Positions 35,217 to 42,755 of a DNA stretch of 64,000 bases are shown in pieces. The position numbers and the translations under genes were made by a program. The notes under the pieces are model-generated. The model saw nothing but the letters and a program-made list of their open reading frames with translations, ran no database searches and was not told where the DNA came from. Numbering within the stretch: the stretch's first letter is position 1; each line of letters opens with the position of its first letter. Where the stretch lies: contig NZ_JBHLWO010000002.1 in NCBI RefSeq assembly GCF_042432805.1, forward strand, positions 1,736,001 to 1,800,000, written 5' to 3'. The DNA is from Olivibacter oleidegradans (GTDB lineage Bacteria > Bacteroidota > Bacteroidia > Sphingobacteriales > Sphingobacteriaceae).

Positions 35217-36257
35217 ATGATACCAAAGACAATGAAGGCGGCCGTTCTACATGAGTTCGGCAAGCCACTCCAAATTGAGCAAGTTCCTGTAAAGCAGCCC
35301 AAAGAAAACCAAATTCTCGTAAAGGTTGTTACTTGTGGCGTATGCCATACCGATTTACACGCCTGTGAAGGTGACTGGCCGGTAAAACCGAAATTGCCTC
35401 TAATTCCAGGACACGAAGCTGTGGGTTATGTTGTCGCATTGGGCCCACTGGTATCAAATGTCAAAGAAGGCGATATCGTAGGCGTTCCATGGTTATTTAG
35501 TGCCTGTGGTTATTGCGAGTACTGCATTAGCGGCTGGGAAACACTTTGTGAAAGCCAACAGAACGGCGGGTATAGCGTAGACGGCGGATACGCAGAATAT
35601 GTAGTGGCGGATGCAAGATATGTAGCCCATTTCCCGCCAAATATTAATTTTCTAGAAATTGCACCGATAACCTGCGCAGGCGTTACAGTATACAAAGGTT
35701 TAAAAGAGACAGATACCAAACCCGGTGAGTGGGTAGCCATTTCCGGAATAGGAGGCCTTGGTCACCTTGCTGTTCAATACGCTAAGGCAATGGGTTTACA
35801 TGTAGCGGCTATTGATGTTGCCGATGATAAGTTGGCATTAGCAAAATCATTGGGCGCAGATATTACCGTCAATGCGACAGAAACAAACCCAGGTTCCTTT
35901 CTGAAACGGGCAACGGGAGGAATGCACGGTGTTCTTGTAACTGCCGTTTCGCCCATCGCCTTCAAACAAGGAATTGAAGCATTACGGCGAAAAGGTACAA
36001 TCTCCTTGAATGGGCTTCCTCCGGGCAGTTTTGATCTGCCCATTTTTGACACCGTTCTTAATCGGTATACAGTACGAGGCTCAATTGTAGGTACTAGAAA
36101 AGACATGCAAGAAGCGATTGGCTTTGCCGTGGAAGGGAAAGTAAAAGCTTCTGTACATGCCGGCAAACTGGAAGATATCAACCAGATCTTTGACGATATG
36201 AGAAAAGGTAGCATCGAAGGTCGAGTGGTGCTTCAGATCGGAAGCCCTACCTTATAA
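35217..36257 (+). CDS. adhP: zinc-dependent alcohol dehydrogenase (AdhP type)
   Basis: A 346-residue medium-chain dehydrogenase interconverting alcohols such as ethanol and aldehydes with NAD. Catalytic zinc ligands are in CGVCHTDLHACEGDW and the GHEAVGYV motif; the structural zinc site has the four-cysteine pattern SACGYCEYCISGWETLC; the cofactor fold shows ISGIGGLGHLAVQYAKAMG. ATG 35217 is chosen over an upstream start at 35127 that adds 30 non-family residues and would overlap the FNR-like site. It heads an operon with a polysaccharide deacetylase and a DUF1003 gene (stop and next start directly adjacent). A fermentative or redox-balancing role under low oxygen is plausible. Confidence 0.93.
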   Translation: MIPKTMKAAVLHEFGKPLQIEQVPVKQPKENQILVKVVTCGVCHTDLHACEGDWPVKPKLPLIPGHEAVGYVVALGPLVSNVKEGDIVGVPWLFSACGYCEYCISGWETLCESQQNGGYSVDGGYAEYVVADARYVAHFPPNINFLEIAPITCAGVTVYKGLKETDTKPGEWVAISGIGGLGHLAVQYAKAMGLHVAAIDVADDKLALAKSLGADITVNATETNPGSFLKRATGGMHGVLVTAVSPIAFKQGIEALRRKGTISLNGLPPGSFDLPIFDTVLNRYTVRGSIVGTRKDMQEAIGFAVEGKVKASVHAGKLEDINQIFDDMRKGSIEGRVVLQIGSPTL

Positions 36258-36992
36258 ATGATAAGCCCTATGAAAACCATGCTGCTCGCCCTGTTTTTAA
36301 TAATAGGGCTCACCGCAAAAACGATTGCGATACAACAAACCATCTACTTAACGCTAGACGATGGCCCACTTCCTGAAAGTAAATGCATCGACAGTTTAGT
36401 TAGAGTAGAACGAATAGCCGTCAATATATTTGCCGTAGGAGCAAACTTATCCAGCAAGGAAGGACGTATAAATTACGCTCGTTATAAAAGTAATCCCCAT
36501 ATCAAAATCTTTAATCACAGTTACAGCCATGCAAATGGTCATTATCGAAAATACTATCGAGATACAGCGGCTGTGCTAAAGGACTTTCAGAAAAATGATT
36601 CGCTTCTTAATCCTTTTTCCTCCATTATCCGGATGCCGGGCAGAAATATGTGGCGAATAAACGGTCGAAGTAAAAATGACATAACAAACGGAATTGAAGC
36701 GGCCGATCATTTGGCAGCAAACGGATATACCATTATCGGCTGGGATATAGCATGGCTGCAGGACAGCATAACGAAAGAGCCAAGCATAGATGCACTAGGT
36801 TTAATGGAAGTAATTGAACATAGACTAAAGAGACGCAACACTTTTACCAAAGATCATTTAGTACTCCTCTTACATGACGAAATGTTTTGTTCGGCGATCA
36901 TGGTAAATGAATTAAAAAAACTGATTGAAGAGATGAACAGGAAAAAATTAAGATTCGCCTACCTAGACAGCTATCCTTTAATTAACAAATAA
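36258..36992 (+). CDS. secreted polysaccharide deacetylase-like protein
   Basis: A 244-residue protein with an N-terminal signal peptide (MKTMLLALFLIIGLTAKTIA after an initial MISP) and a NodB-homology domain. Motifs seen: TLDDGPLPE with the catalytic and metal Asp pair, NHSYSHANGHY with the two metal-binding histidines, RMPGRNMW and LLLHDEMF. It would remove acetyl groups from an exported or cell-wall polysaccharide in the periplasm. Its start directly abuts the alcohol dehydrogenase stop, so it is translated from the same message. Presence of an envelope-modifying enzyme in this operon is unusual. Substrate unknown. Confidence 0.85.
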   Translation: MISPMKTMLLALFLIIGLTAKTIAIQQTIYLTLDDGPLPESKCIDSLVRVERIAVNIFAVGANLSSKEGRINYARYKSNPHIKIFNHSYSHANGHYRKYYRDTAAVLKDFQKNDSLLNPFSSIIRMPGRNMWRINGRSKNDITNGIEAADHLAANGYTIIGWDIAWLQDSITKEPSIDALGLMEVIEHRLKRRNTFTKDHLVLLLHDEMFCSAIMVNELKKLIEEMNRKKLRFAYLDSYPLINK

Positions 36993-36999
36993 TCAGACC

Positions 37000-37554
37000 A
37001 TGGACACGCAAGATATTGACCAATTATTAAAACATCAGAACGAACAACTGTCCAAATTACATCAGATTGTTAAGGAAACAATCGTTGACGAGCAGCTCAT
37101 CATTCAAAATTTATCGAACCCACCACTGGAAACCCTCAGCAGAGGTCAGAAATTGTCCGATAAAGTGGCTCGCTTCGGTGGCAGCTGGTGGTTTATTATT
37201 GTCTTTATTTTAATGCTTACCGGCTGGATACTCATTAATACCCTTGCTTCCTCATTATATATCTTTGACCCGTACCCTTATATTCTTATGAATCTAATCC
37301 TCTCATGTGTGGCGGCCTTACAAGCCCCAATTATTATGATGAGCCAAAATAGACAGGAGGAGAAAGACAGGAAAAGAAGTGAGAATGATTACCTGATAAA
37401 CCTGAAAGCCGAACTGCAAATTCGCAGTTTACACAAGAAAATGGATCTGTTGTTGGAAGGGGAACTAAAAACACTCTTTGAAGCCCAAAAACAACAGTTT
37501 GATTTACTTAAACATATAAGTGCAAAGTTAGCGGATCATACATCAAAGCTTTGA
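37000..37554 (+). CDS. DUF1003 membrane protein
   Basis: A 184-residue protein with two central hydrophobic helices (WWFIIVFILMLTGWILINT and ILMNLILSCVAALQAPIIM) flanked by cytosolic helices, the layout of DUF1003. The conserved QNRQEEKDRKRSENDYLINL segment follows helix 2, and a coiled-coil-like tail (LHKKMDLLLEGELKTLFEAQ) closes the protein. The start lies 7 bp after the deacetylase stop, third gene of the operon. The family has no proven function; the long amphipathic C-terminus may mediate oligomerisation. Confidence 0.88.
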   Translation: MDTQDIDQLLKHQNEQLSKLHQIVKETIVDEQLIIQNLSNPPLETLSRGQKLSDKVARFGGSWWFIIVFILMLTGWILINTLASSLYIFDPYPYILMNLILSCVAALQAPIIMMSQNRQEEKDRKRSENDYLINLKAELQIRSLHKKMDLLLEGELKTLFEAQKQQFDLLKHISAKLADHTSKL

Positions 37555-37612
37555 TTTGTAAAGTGAGATATGGGATCGATACAACAGACAATTCACATTA
37601 AATGGTTATAAT

Positions 37613-38053
37613 ATGAACACAGCGAATAAAACAAATGTACTTTTGAAGACGTTGAGCATGAAGGATTGCAATGAGATATTTTGCATTTCTAGAGAAGGCA
37701 TTGTAACTGGTAATTTTTTACAAGATCTTCAATTAAATGAAAACAGCCCGATCGAATTTACCCAAAGATTGTTGTGGCTTAGTAAAGGCCTTTATACGAT
37801 TCGCTTGGACTACGATCCTAAAAAAATTGTTGGCTATACCCTATTTTATCGGCTAAACGTTGCCTTCTTTCGCAGCCTTTGTATTTTATCTGATTTTTAT
37901 CGCCCCGCTATTATATCGCAGGTTCATGAACAAATGAGTGAACTGGGCAAATTCTGTTATGGTATTACAACTTGCATAAGTAAACGGAATCCACTATCGA
38001 ATTCGGATATGGGGTTCTCAATGCAATTAATTCCCAGAACTTTTACAAGATAA
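37613..38053 (+). CDS. hypothetical protein at the island edge
   Basis: A 146-residue soluble protein with no signal peptide. It starts MNTANKTNVLLKTLSMKDC; the middle segment LYTIRLDYDPKKIVGYTLFY looks like a pair of beta strands, and alternating hydrophobic residues continue to the end. A distant likeness to acetyltransferase-type folds is possible but no acetyl-CoA motif is visible. It follows DUF1003 by 58 bp on the same strand and is the last complete gene before a stretch of gene remnants. I do not recognise it. Confidence 0.6.
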   Translation: MNTANKTNVLLKTLSMKDCNEIFCISREGIVTGNFLQDLQLNENSPIEFTQRLLWLSKGLYTIRLDYDPKKIVGYTLFYRLNVAFFRSLCILSDFYRPAIISQVHEQMSELGKFCYGITTCISKRNPLSNSDMGFSMQLIPRTFTR

Positions 38054-38142
38054 TTTAGTAAAAACATACCGTCCTTGTCAAAAATTTCATTTCCATTCAC
38101 ATACAGTAATGTAAATTTTTGGCATGGTAAGCTCCATTCGGC

Positions 38143-38301
38143 CTATTCATCATACAGATCATGCTTGATGCCTTTTATTTCTTCATCACTTATGTCTTTA
38201 TGCTTGATGGCCATAAGCGAAGTAAGTACCACTACTGCAAAAGGGTTCAGATTGTTTCTTAGAAAGTGCTCGTCCTGATTCAGTATTTGTAATAGTTGAA
38301 T
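38143..38301 (-). pseudogene. remnant of an Rpn/PD-(D/E)XK-type gene
   Basis: A 52-codon open frame without a start, between TAA at 38302-38304 and TAG at 38143-38145, reads NLNPFAVVVLTSLMAIKHKD and ends DEEIKGIKHDLYDE. The NPFAVVVL core matches the DNPFSLVVLACQKSLLEGK segment of the Rpn-like gene at 55188-56192. It is an internal piece of such a gene, cut on both sides, and joins directly to the nuclease remnant on the other strand. Confidence 0.6.
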
Positions 38302-38315
38302 TTATATGTCAGCTC

Positions 38316-38417
38316 GGTCCCATTGTCTTTTGCCAGAACATCATCAAAGGTAAACTCATAAGAGTTGCCGATGGAGATACGATCACCATATTAGACGAAG
38401 ATAATACGCAAACAAGA
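38316..38417 (+). pseudogene. remnant of a staphylococcal-nuclease-like gene
   Basis: The plus strand reads KGKLIRVADGDTITILDEDN followed by TQTR, which is the N-terminal signature of thermonuclease (SNase) domains, VxRVxDGDTxxV. The rest of the domain, including the catalytic Arg and Glu, is missing: after residue TQTR the frame continues into unrelated sequence, and no start codon precedes it. It is a truncated leftover next to the Rpn remnant. The rest of the 38054-38636 gap shows no gene. Confidence 0.6.
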
Positions 38418-38511
38418 AATACCAATACTTCCGGACCTCCCTGGCTGTACATTTTGATTACACCTGAGGTACTGTTCTCATTTATTCGTTTCATATTTTC
38501 GTTTTATTTAA

Positions 38512-38543
38512 CCCCAATCTTGAATAATCGTTCAAGATCGGGG
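38512..38543. terminator. 13-bp stem-loop downstream of the reductase gene
   Basis: Arms CCCCAATCTTGAA and TTCAAGATCGGGG pair with one mismatch around TAATCG. It lies 94 bp past the minus-strand reductase stop. U-runs are weak on either side, but stem strength and position fit a terminator that ends the SDR/reductase transcript or insulates the remnants. Confidence 0.45.
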
Positions 38544-38636
38544 CAAAAAAACTATTCCTTCGTAATTACGGCATCAAGAATGGTACTTTCTTTAATATCA
38601 TAACCCAACGGGCTTTATAAAGCTCATTCACTATCT

Positions 38637-39275
38637 TTATTTCAATTTGATAAGGTTATGAGTGATAAGGGCGCCTCCGAATTCCTGTAATCTACCGCCT
38701 TCATCCAAACCTCCTAAATCTATCGGATAAAAGCCCAAGTTTTTTGCAAAGGTTAGAACCTTTTTTTTCGACTCATCATCATCCCCTGAGACAAAGATGA
38801 CACGTCTACCTTTATCCACATTAGGATCTGAAGCCAAAATTGCGGCCGGTAATGTATTGAATGCTTTCACAAGTGAAGCACCGGGAAATAAACTGGTATT
38901 AACCCTGCTGGATGTTTTTCCGCCAAAATCTTTAGGTTTAAACTCTGGAAAAACAATGGCATTGCTCGTATCTATAACGGTACGTCCTTTCCAATCTATA
39001 TCTTTTACAGCATCCGGTATCTGATCAAAATGAACGGCGATCAGTACAAGGTCTGCCTGTGCTGCTTCAGTTGGGGTTCCTGCAGTTACTCCGTTCCCTA
39101 AAGAGAAGGCCAAATCAGCCAATTCGTCAGGTTTTTTCCTACTGCTGATGATTACTTTATAGCCTGCTTTTGCTGCATGCCTTGCAACAGCTTGCGCTAT
39201 GTGTCCTGCTCCCACTATTCCAATGGTCTTAGTAGTTTCTTGAGGATTCACCTTGTTTGATATTCCATTTTCCAT
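38637..39275 (-). CDS. NAD(P)-binding F420-reductase-like oxidoreductase
   Basis: A 212-residue Rossmann-fold protein; start 39275 (MENGISNKVNPQETTKTIG) is chosen because 54 upstream codons lack family features and overlap the SDR gene end. The dinucleotide loop is GIVGAGHIAQAVARH, followed by ISSRKKPDEL, typical of proteins related to NADPH-dependent F420 reductase (ProC-like N-domain); FPGASLVKAFNTLPAAI and FVSGDDDESKKKV are further conserved blocks. F420 itself is unlikely in this organism, so it probably reduces another substrate with NAD(P)H. It is 49 bp downstream of the SDR gene, and both are presumably under the TetR regulator at 40176. Confidence 0.87.
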   Translation of the reverse strand: MENGISNKVNPQETTKTIGIVGAGHIAQAVARHAAKAGYKVIISSRKKPDELADLAFSLGNGVTAGTPTEAAQADLVLIAVHFDQIPDAVKDIDWKGRTVIDTSNAIVFPEFKPKDFGGKTSSRVNTSLFPGASLVKAFNTLPAAILASDPNVDKGRRVIFVSGDDDESKKKVLTFAKNLGFYPIDLGGLDEGGRLQEFGGALITHNLIKLK

Positions 39276-39324
39276 CTCGAAATTTTTTAGTTCTAAAATA
39301 TTGCTTGTCCAAAACCGGGATAAT

Positions 39325-40107
39325 TTACCAAGGAAACGATCCTTCCGGTGCAGAGAACAGTACTGAAGGGTCATTCTCTCCAAGAGCTGCACGAACAATA
39401 TTGCGGGAAGCCTCTTCGACGGTTTCCGTTCCCTCAAAATTATTCATGGCGGTCGCTGCAAAACCAGGACTTGCGGCCTCTACACGGATATTGCTAGATT
39501 CCAACTCAATGGACAAGGCTAGGGTAATTGCGTTGACGGCTGTCTTGCCGGCACCGTAAACAACATTGAAGCCTCCACGGTACGGATATTCCGGGTCTGC
39601 ATTAAGATTTAAAGATGCCATACCACTGGACAGATTAACGATGCGGGCAGAAGGAGCCTTGTGAAGCAATGGCAGAAAGGCCTGGGTAACAGCCAGTAGG
39701 CCGAAAACATTTGTTTCCCAAACGGCTCGCATCTCGTCAATATCTGCTACACTGGCTTTGCCAGAGGCCAGTATTTCTTCCAATGACCTTTCTGATGAAC
39801 CTGCATGCGAGATCCCGGCGTTGTTGACCAATACGTCAAGTCTGCCAAATTCTGTATTTACCTGATTGGCTGCCTTCAAAATGGATTCCTTATTGGTTAC
39901 ATCAATGGCGATCGGATATGCATTTTCACCTATTTCCGATACAGCCTTTTTTGAATTTTCTAATTTGCGAGACCCGACCAGTACAATGAAACCGTGGCCT
40001 GCCAACTCTTTTGCTACCTGTTGGCCGATACCTCGGTTAGCTCCTGTGATCAACGCTACTTTTTTTTCTGTTTTTTGCACTGAATTCGTGCGCTCTGAAT
40101 TTGACAT
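39325..40107 (-). CDS. short-chain dehydrogenase/reductase
   Basis: A 260-residue classical SDR. The NAD(P)-binding motif is LITGANRGIGQQVAKELAGH (residues about 19-38), the NNAGIS motif is near residue 92, and the active-site Ser and YGAGK (Tyr-x-x-x-Lys, with Gly-Ala-Gly between) follow at about 143 and 180. Substrate cannot be told; neighbours suggest carbonyl detoxification. An operator matching the one in front of the TetR gene lies 35-55 bp before its start, so it is probably de-repressed by the same ligand. Confidence 0.92.
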   Translation of the reverse strand: MSNSERTNSVQKTEKKVALITGANRGIGQQVAKELAGHGFIVLVGSRKLENSKKAVSEIGENAYPIAIDVTNKESILKAANQVNTEFGRLDVLVNNAGISHAGSSERSLEEILASGKASVADIDEMRAVWETNVFGLLAVTQAFLPLLHKAPSARIVNLSSGMASLNLNADPEYPYRGGFNVVYGAGKTAVNAITLALSIELESSNIRVEAASPGFAATAMNNFEGTETVEEASRNIVRAALGENDPSVLFSAPEGSFPW

Positions 40108-40141
40108 TGTCTTAAAATTTAAATGTTAATATAATTTATAC

Positions 40142-40162
40142 TTGAATGATTGTTCAAAAATA
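40142..40162. promoter_or_regulatory. TetR operator, SDR promoter copy
   Basis: Core TTGAATGA-TT-GTTCAAAA with TTGAA/TTCAA arms. It matches the site at 40780-40800 at 19 of 21 positions, the two differences being in the centre. It lies 35 bp before the SDR start. Confidence 0.7.
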
Positions 40163-40175
40163 GGGTAAAAAAAAT

Positions 40176-40754
40176 TTATCGTGTTATCATATCCAAAAGA
40201 TCATCAATGATTTTGGCTATGCGGTTTTTATCCTTATAAAGAATGAAATTCTGCCCCAAGCCCGGCAAAGTGGCTACGATGAGTTGGGCCAATAAGAAAG
40301 TATCCTGCTTATCACTGATAGACCCGGCTTTTTGTGCATTGATGACCATTTGTTCGAAGATCTCGAACAGTTTATCCATGCTGTTCTTCAATAACTGATG
40401 CGTTTCATCATCTGTCGCCGCGAGTTCGAAAGAGCTTTTAACTGAAAGGCAGGAGTCTTGGCTTAGTACGGAATTGGTAGCAACCTCCATATAAAATTCA
40501 CGAAGTAATTCCAGCGGATTTTTCTGCGTTTCCTTTTGCTTCAAATCGTATGCATAAATGGGGTTCAGATAATCCTTGAGACAAGCCAAAAATAAGTCAT
40601 GCTTGTTTCCAAAAGTATTATAGATACTTCCGGGATTTAGCCCGGTAGCTTCTACCAAATCTTTCATCGAAGTGGCGTGATAGCCCTTCTTCCAAAATAC
40701 CTGTAGCGCTTTGGAGATGATCTTTTGCTCGTTAAATTCTATCACTCTTGGCAT
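40176..40754 (-). CDS. TetR/AcrR-family repressor (module 1)
   Basis: A 192-residue TetR-type regulator. The N-terminal helix-turn-helix is at about residues 28-50 (SMKDLVEATGLNPGSIYNTF), followed by GNKHDLFLACL; the C-terminal ligand domain is helical and unremarkable, with one Cys (DSCLSVKSSFELAA). It lies just upstream of the SDR and reductase genes on the same strand. Two nearly identical inverted repeats, one before its own gene and one before the SDR gene, fit autoregulation and control of the pair. The inducer is unknown, perhaps an aldehyde or quinone. Confidence 0.92.
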   Translation of the reverse strand: MPRVIEFNEQKIISKALQVFWKKGYHATSMKDLVEATGLNPGSIYNTFGNKHDLFLACLKDYLNPIYAYDLKQKETQKNPLELLREFYMEVATNSVLSQDSCLSVKSSFELAATDDETHQLLKNSMDKLFEIFEQMVINAQKAGSISDKQDTFLLAQLIVATLPGLGQNFILYKDKNRIAKIIDDLLDMITR

Positions 40755-40776
40755 AATGATACAAAGGTAGGAATTA

Positions 40777-40800
40777 TTTTTGAATGAACGTTCAAAAATA
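40777..40800. promoter_or_regulatory. TetR operator, autoregulatory copy
   Basis: TTTTTGAATG then AACGTTCAAAAA forms an inverted repeat (inner TGAACGTTCA is a perfect 10-bp palindrome) 23 bp before the TetR start at 40754. The remainder of the gap to the aldo/keto reductase (40801-41086) shows no gene. Confidence 0.75.
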
Positions 40801-41086
40801 AATTCTTTTTGCGCATTTTTTTTTTATCTATATATCTACTACAGGATATCGGCTTTGAAAAAAGATGAGCCCATGAAACCCGAGTATATTTTCCGAATGC
40901 ACAGTCGCCAATTATACGGTCGGAGTCGTCGGCCAATCTAATCGTCCAAATGTAGGTGCAACCGGTTCCATGTGAATTTACGTAGGAACCCTAGCTATAA
41001 TCTTCAGAATACTTCTTGATCAAATAGGATCCATAGCCTGAGCAGGCCATGGATCTTGACATTACAATTATTTGTTGATCTGTTAA

Positions 41087-41932
41087 TTAGAACGTTAGCT
41101 TGGTGAGCCAATCAGCGGTTTCGGGATCACGATGATCAAAGAAAACACTTTTACCGGTGTCCAGCCTTGCTATGGCATCAATGTCTTCTGAGGTCAGTTC
41201 AAAATCCCAGATATTGAGGTTTTCCACCATTCTTTCTTCACGCACCGATTTCGGGATCACACCGATACCTTGCTGGATAAGCCAACGTAGGGTAACCTGT
41301 GCGACAGATTTTCCATATTTACTGCCGATACCGGTAAGCACCTGATTACTGAAGATCTCATTTTTTCCTTCTGCGAATGATGCCCAGGATTGTGTGACGA
41401 TATTGTGCTTCTTTAATAATTCGTGCTCGGCGGCTCTCTGATAAAAAGGATTGATCTCTATCTGGTTTACCGCCGGAACAATCTCGTTATGTGCGATGAG
41501 GTCGACTACCCTGTCCGGGAAAAAGTTACTTACGCCGATAGCGCGTATCTTGCCTTCTTTGTACAGTTCTTCCATGGCACGCCACGAACCGTAATAATCT
41601 CCCATAGCCTGATGTATGAGATATAGATCAAGATACTCGAGTTCTAATTCTTTCAGTGACTTTTCGAAAGCTATTCTCGTCTTTTCATAACCGGCATCTT
41701 GCACCCAAAGTTTCGTAGTGATGAATAGTTCTTCTCTGGCTACACCACTTTTTCTGATGCCGCTACCCACCGCGGATTCGTTCAGGTATAGGGAAGCGGT
41801 GTCTATCAAACGGTAGCCTGATCTGATAGCTGTTAGCACGGTTTGTTCGCATTCGTTCAGATCCGGTATCTGAAAGACGCCTAAACCTACAAGAGGCATT
41901 TCGATGCCATTGTTTAATTTGATTTTCTGCAT
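41087..41932 (-). CDS. aldo/keto reductase
   Basis: A 281-residue AKR of the 2,5-diketo-D-gluconate reductase/YvgN-like group, reducing aldehydes and ketones with NADPH. It begins MQKIKLNNGIEMPLVGLG; the catalytic tetrad is seen as Asp in YRLIDTASLY (with Tyr), Lys in FITTKLW and His in YLIHQAMGDY; the cofactor end has GVIPKSVREERMVENL. Downstream of TetR module 2, with a matching operator 112 bp before its start. Physiological substrate unknown; glyoxal or methylglyoxal type aldehydes are plausible. Confidence 0.93.
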   Translation of the reverse strand: MQKIKLNNGIEMPLVGLGVFQIPDLNECEQTVLTAIRSGYRLIDTASLYLNESAVGSGIRKSGVAREELFITTKLWVQDAGYEKTRIAFEKSLKELELEYLDLYLIHQAMGDYYGSWRAMEELYKEGKIRAIGVSNFFPDRVVDLIAHNEIVPAVNQIEINPFYQRAAEHELLKKHNIVTQSWASFAEGKNEIFSNQVLTGIGSKYGKSVAQVTLRWLIQQGIGVIPKSVREERMVENLNIWDFELTSEDIDAIARLDTGKSVFFDHRDPETADWLTKLTF

Positions 41933-42044
41933 GTTATTAATTATTATGAGTTTTTATTTTAGAGAAAGTGGTCCAATAAGTTTTCCTATACAAGCGCCAC
42001 CATGTGTACCGAAGATTGATTTTTATCATATATACATACCTTTA

Positions 42045-42069
42045 TATTAAACCTATCGTTCCACAATAA
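42045..42069. promoter_or_regulatory. TetR operator, aldo/keto reductase copy
   Basis: Core TTAAACCTATCGTTCCA. It matches the site before the second TetR gene at 22 of 25 positions and lies between that gene and the reductase, 112 bp before the reductase start. Confidence 0.65.
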
Positions 42070-42079
42070 GATAAAAAAA

Positions 42080-42655
42080 TTATTGGTTGATCGACCCGAT
42101 CAAAAATTCTGTTGTTTGTTTAGTGAGTTTGGCATCCGCAAATAATATGTGCGTGTTATAGATCGATACAAGGCCCGATGTTAAAAAGTGTGCCAATGCG
42201 CGCGGCTCTTTAGCTGATAAAAGGGAGCCGTCTTCTTTTGCTTGCGTCAACAATTTCTCGAAAAGGTCAACCGCTTTCAGGGTTTGCTTTTTCAACATTT
42301 CGCTCACCTCCTGATCCGTTGTTGCCAGCTCAAATACCGAGTTGGTGAACAGGCAGTTAGTGTCTCGCAAAGCAGATTCCATGACAGAATAAATAACGTT
42401 ACGGATCGCCTCTAACGGCTTTTCACTGTTCTTCGCTGCCTGGCTGTATTGTTTATCCTTGTTTTGGATATAGTTCGTAAGGGATTTTAAAAACAGGTCG
42501 TGTTTGTTACCATAAGCCAAGTATAAACTACTCCGGTTAATTTGCATTGTATCCACCAGATCGTTCATAGTCGTCGCATTATAACCTTTCTTCCAGAAAA
42601 GATCTCTAGCTGTTACCAGCTTTTCATCGTAATCGAATTCCTTGTTCCTTGGCAT
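42080..42655 (-). CDS. TetR/AcrR-family repressor (module 2)
   Basis: A 191-residue TetR-type regulator, a paralogue of the one at 40176-40754: both begin MPR, share LFWKKGYNATTMNDLVDTMQ-like and YGNKHDLFLKSL segments and have the CLFTNSVFELATT ligand-domain helix. The DNA recognition helix differs (INRSSLYLAYG versus LNPGSIYNTFG), and accordingly its presumed operators have a different sequence. It controls the adjacent aldo/keto reductase and itself, judging from the paired operators. Confidence 0.92.
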   Translation of the reverse strand: MPRNKEFDYDEKLVTARDLFWKKGYNATTMNDLVDTMQINRSSLYLAYGNKHDLFLKSLTNYIQNKDKQYSQAAKNSEKPLEAIRNVIYSVMESALRDTNCLFTNSVFELATTDQEVSEMLKKQTLKAVDLFEKLLTQAKEDGSLLSAKEPRALAHFLTSGLVSIYNTHILFADAKLTKQTTEFLIGSINQ

Positions 42656-42669
42656 ATGACAAAAGTATG

Positions 42670-42694
42670 TATTAAACCGATCGTTTCAAAATAA
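42670..42694. promoter_or_regulatory. TetR operator, autoregulatory copy (module 2)
   Basis: Core TTAAACCGATCGTTTCA, a near-palindrome centred on CGATCG, 14 bp before the TetR start at 42655. It matches the site at 42045-42069. Confidence 0.7.
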
Positions 42695-42755
42695 TTTCAT
42701 AAAAAGATGTCTTGACCAAGATTATTTTGTACCCCACAGGTAGTTGTGGTTGTTC

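Noticed and set aside
38309..38494. 61-codon minus-strand frame
   Set aside because: It is antisense to the thermonuclease remnant, which explains the open frame.
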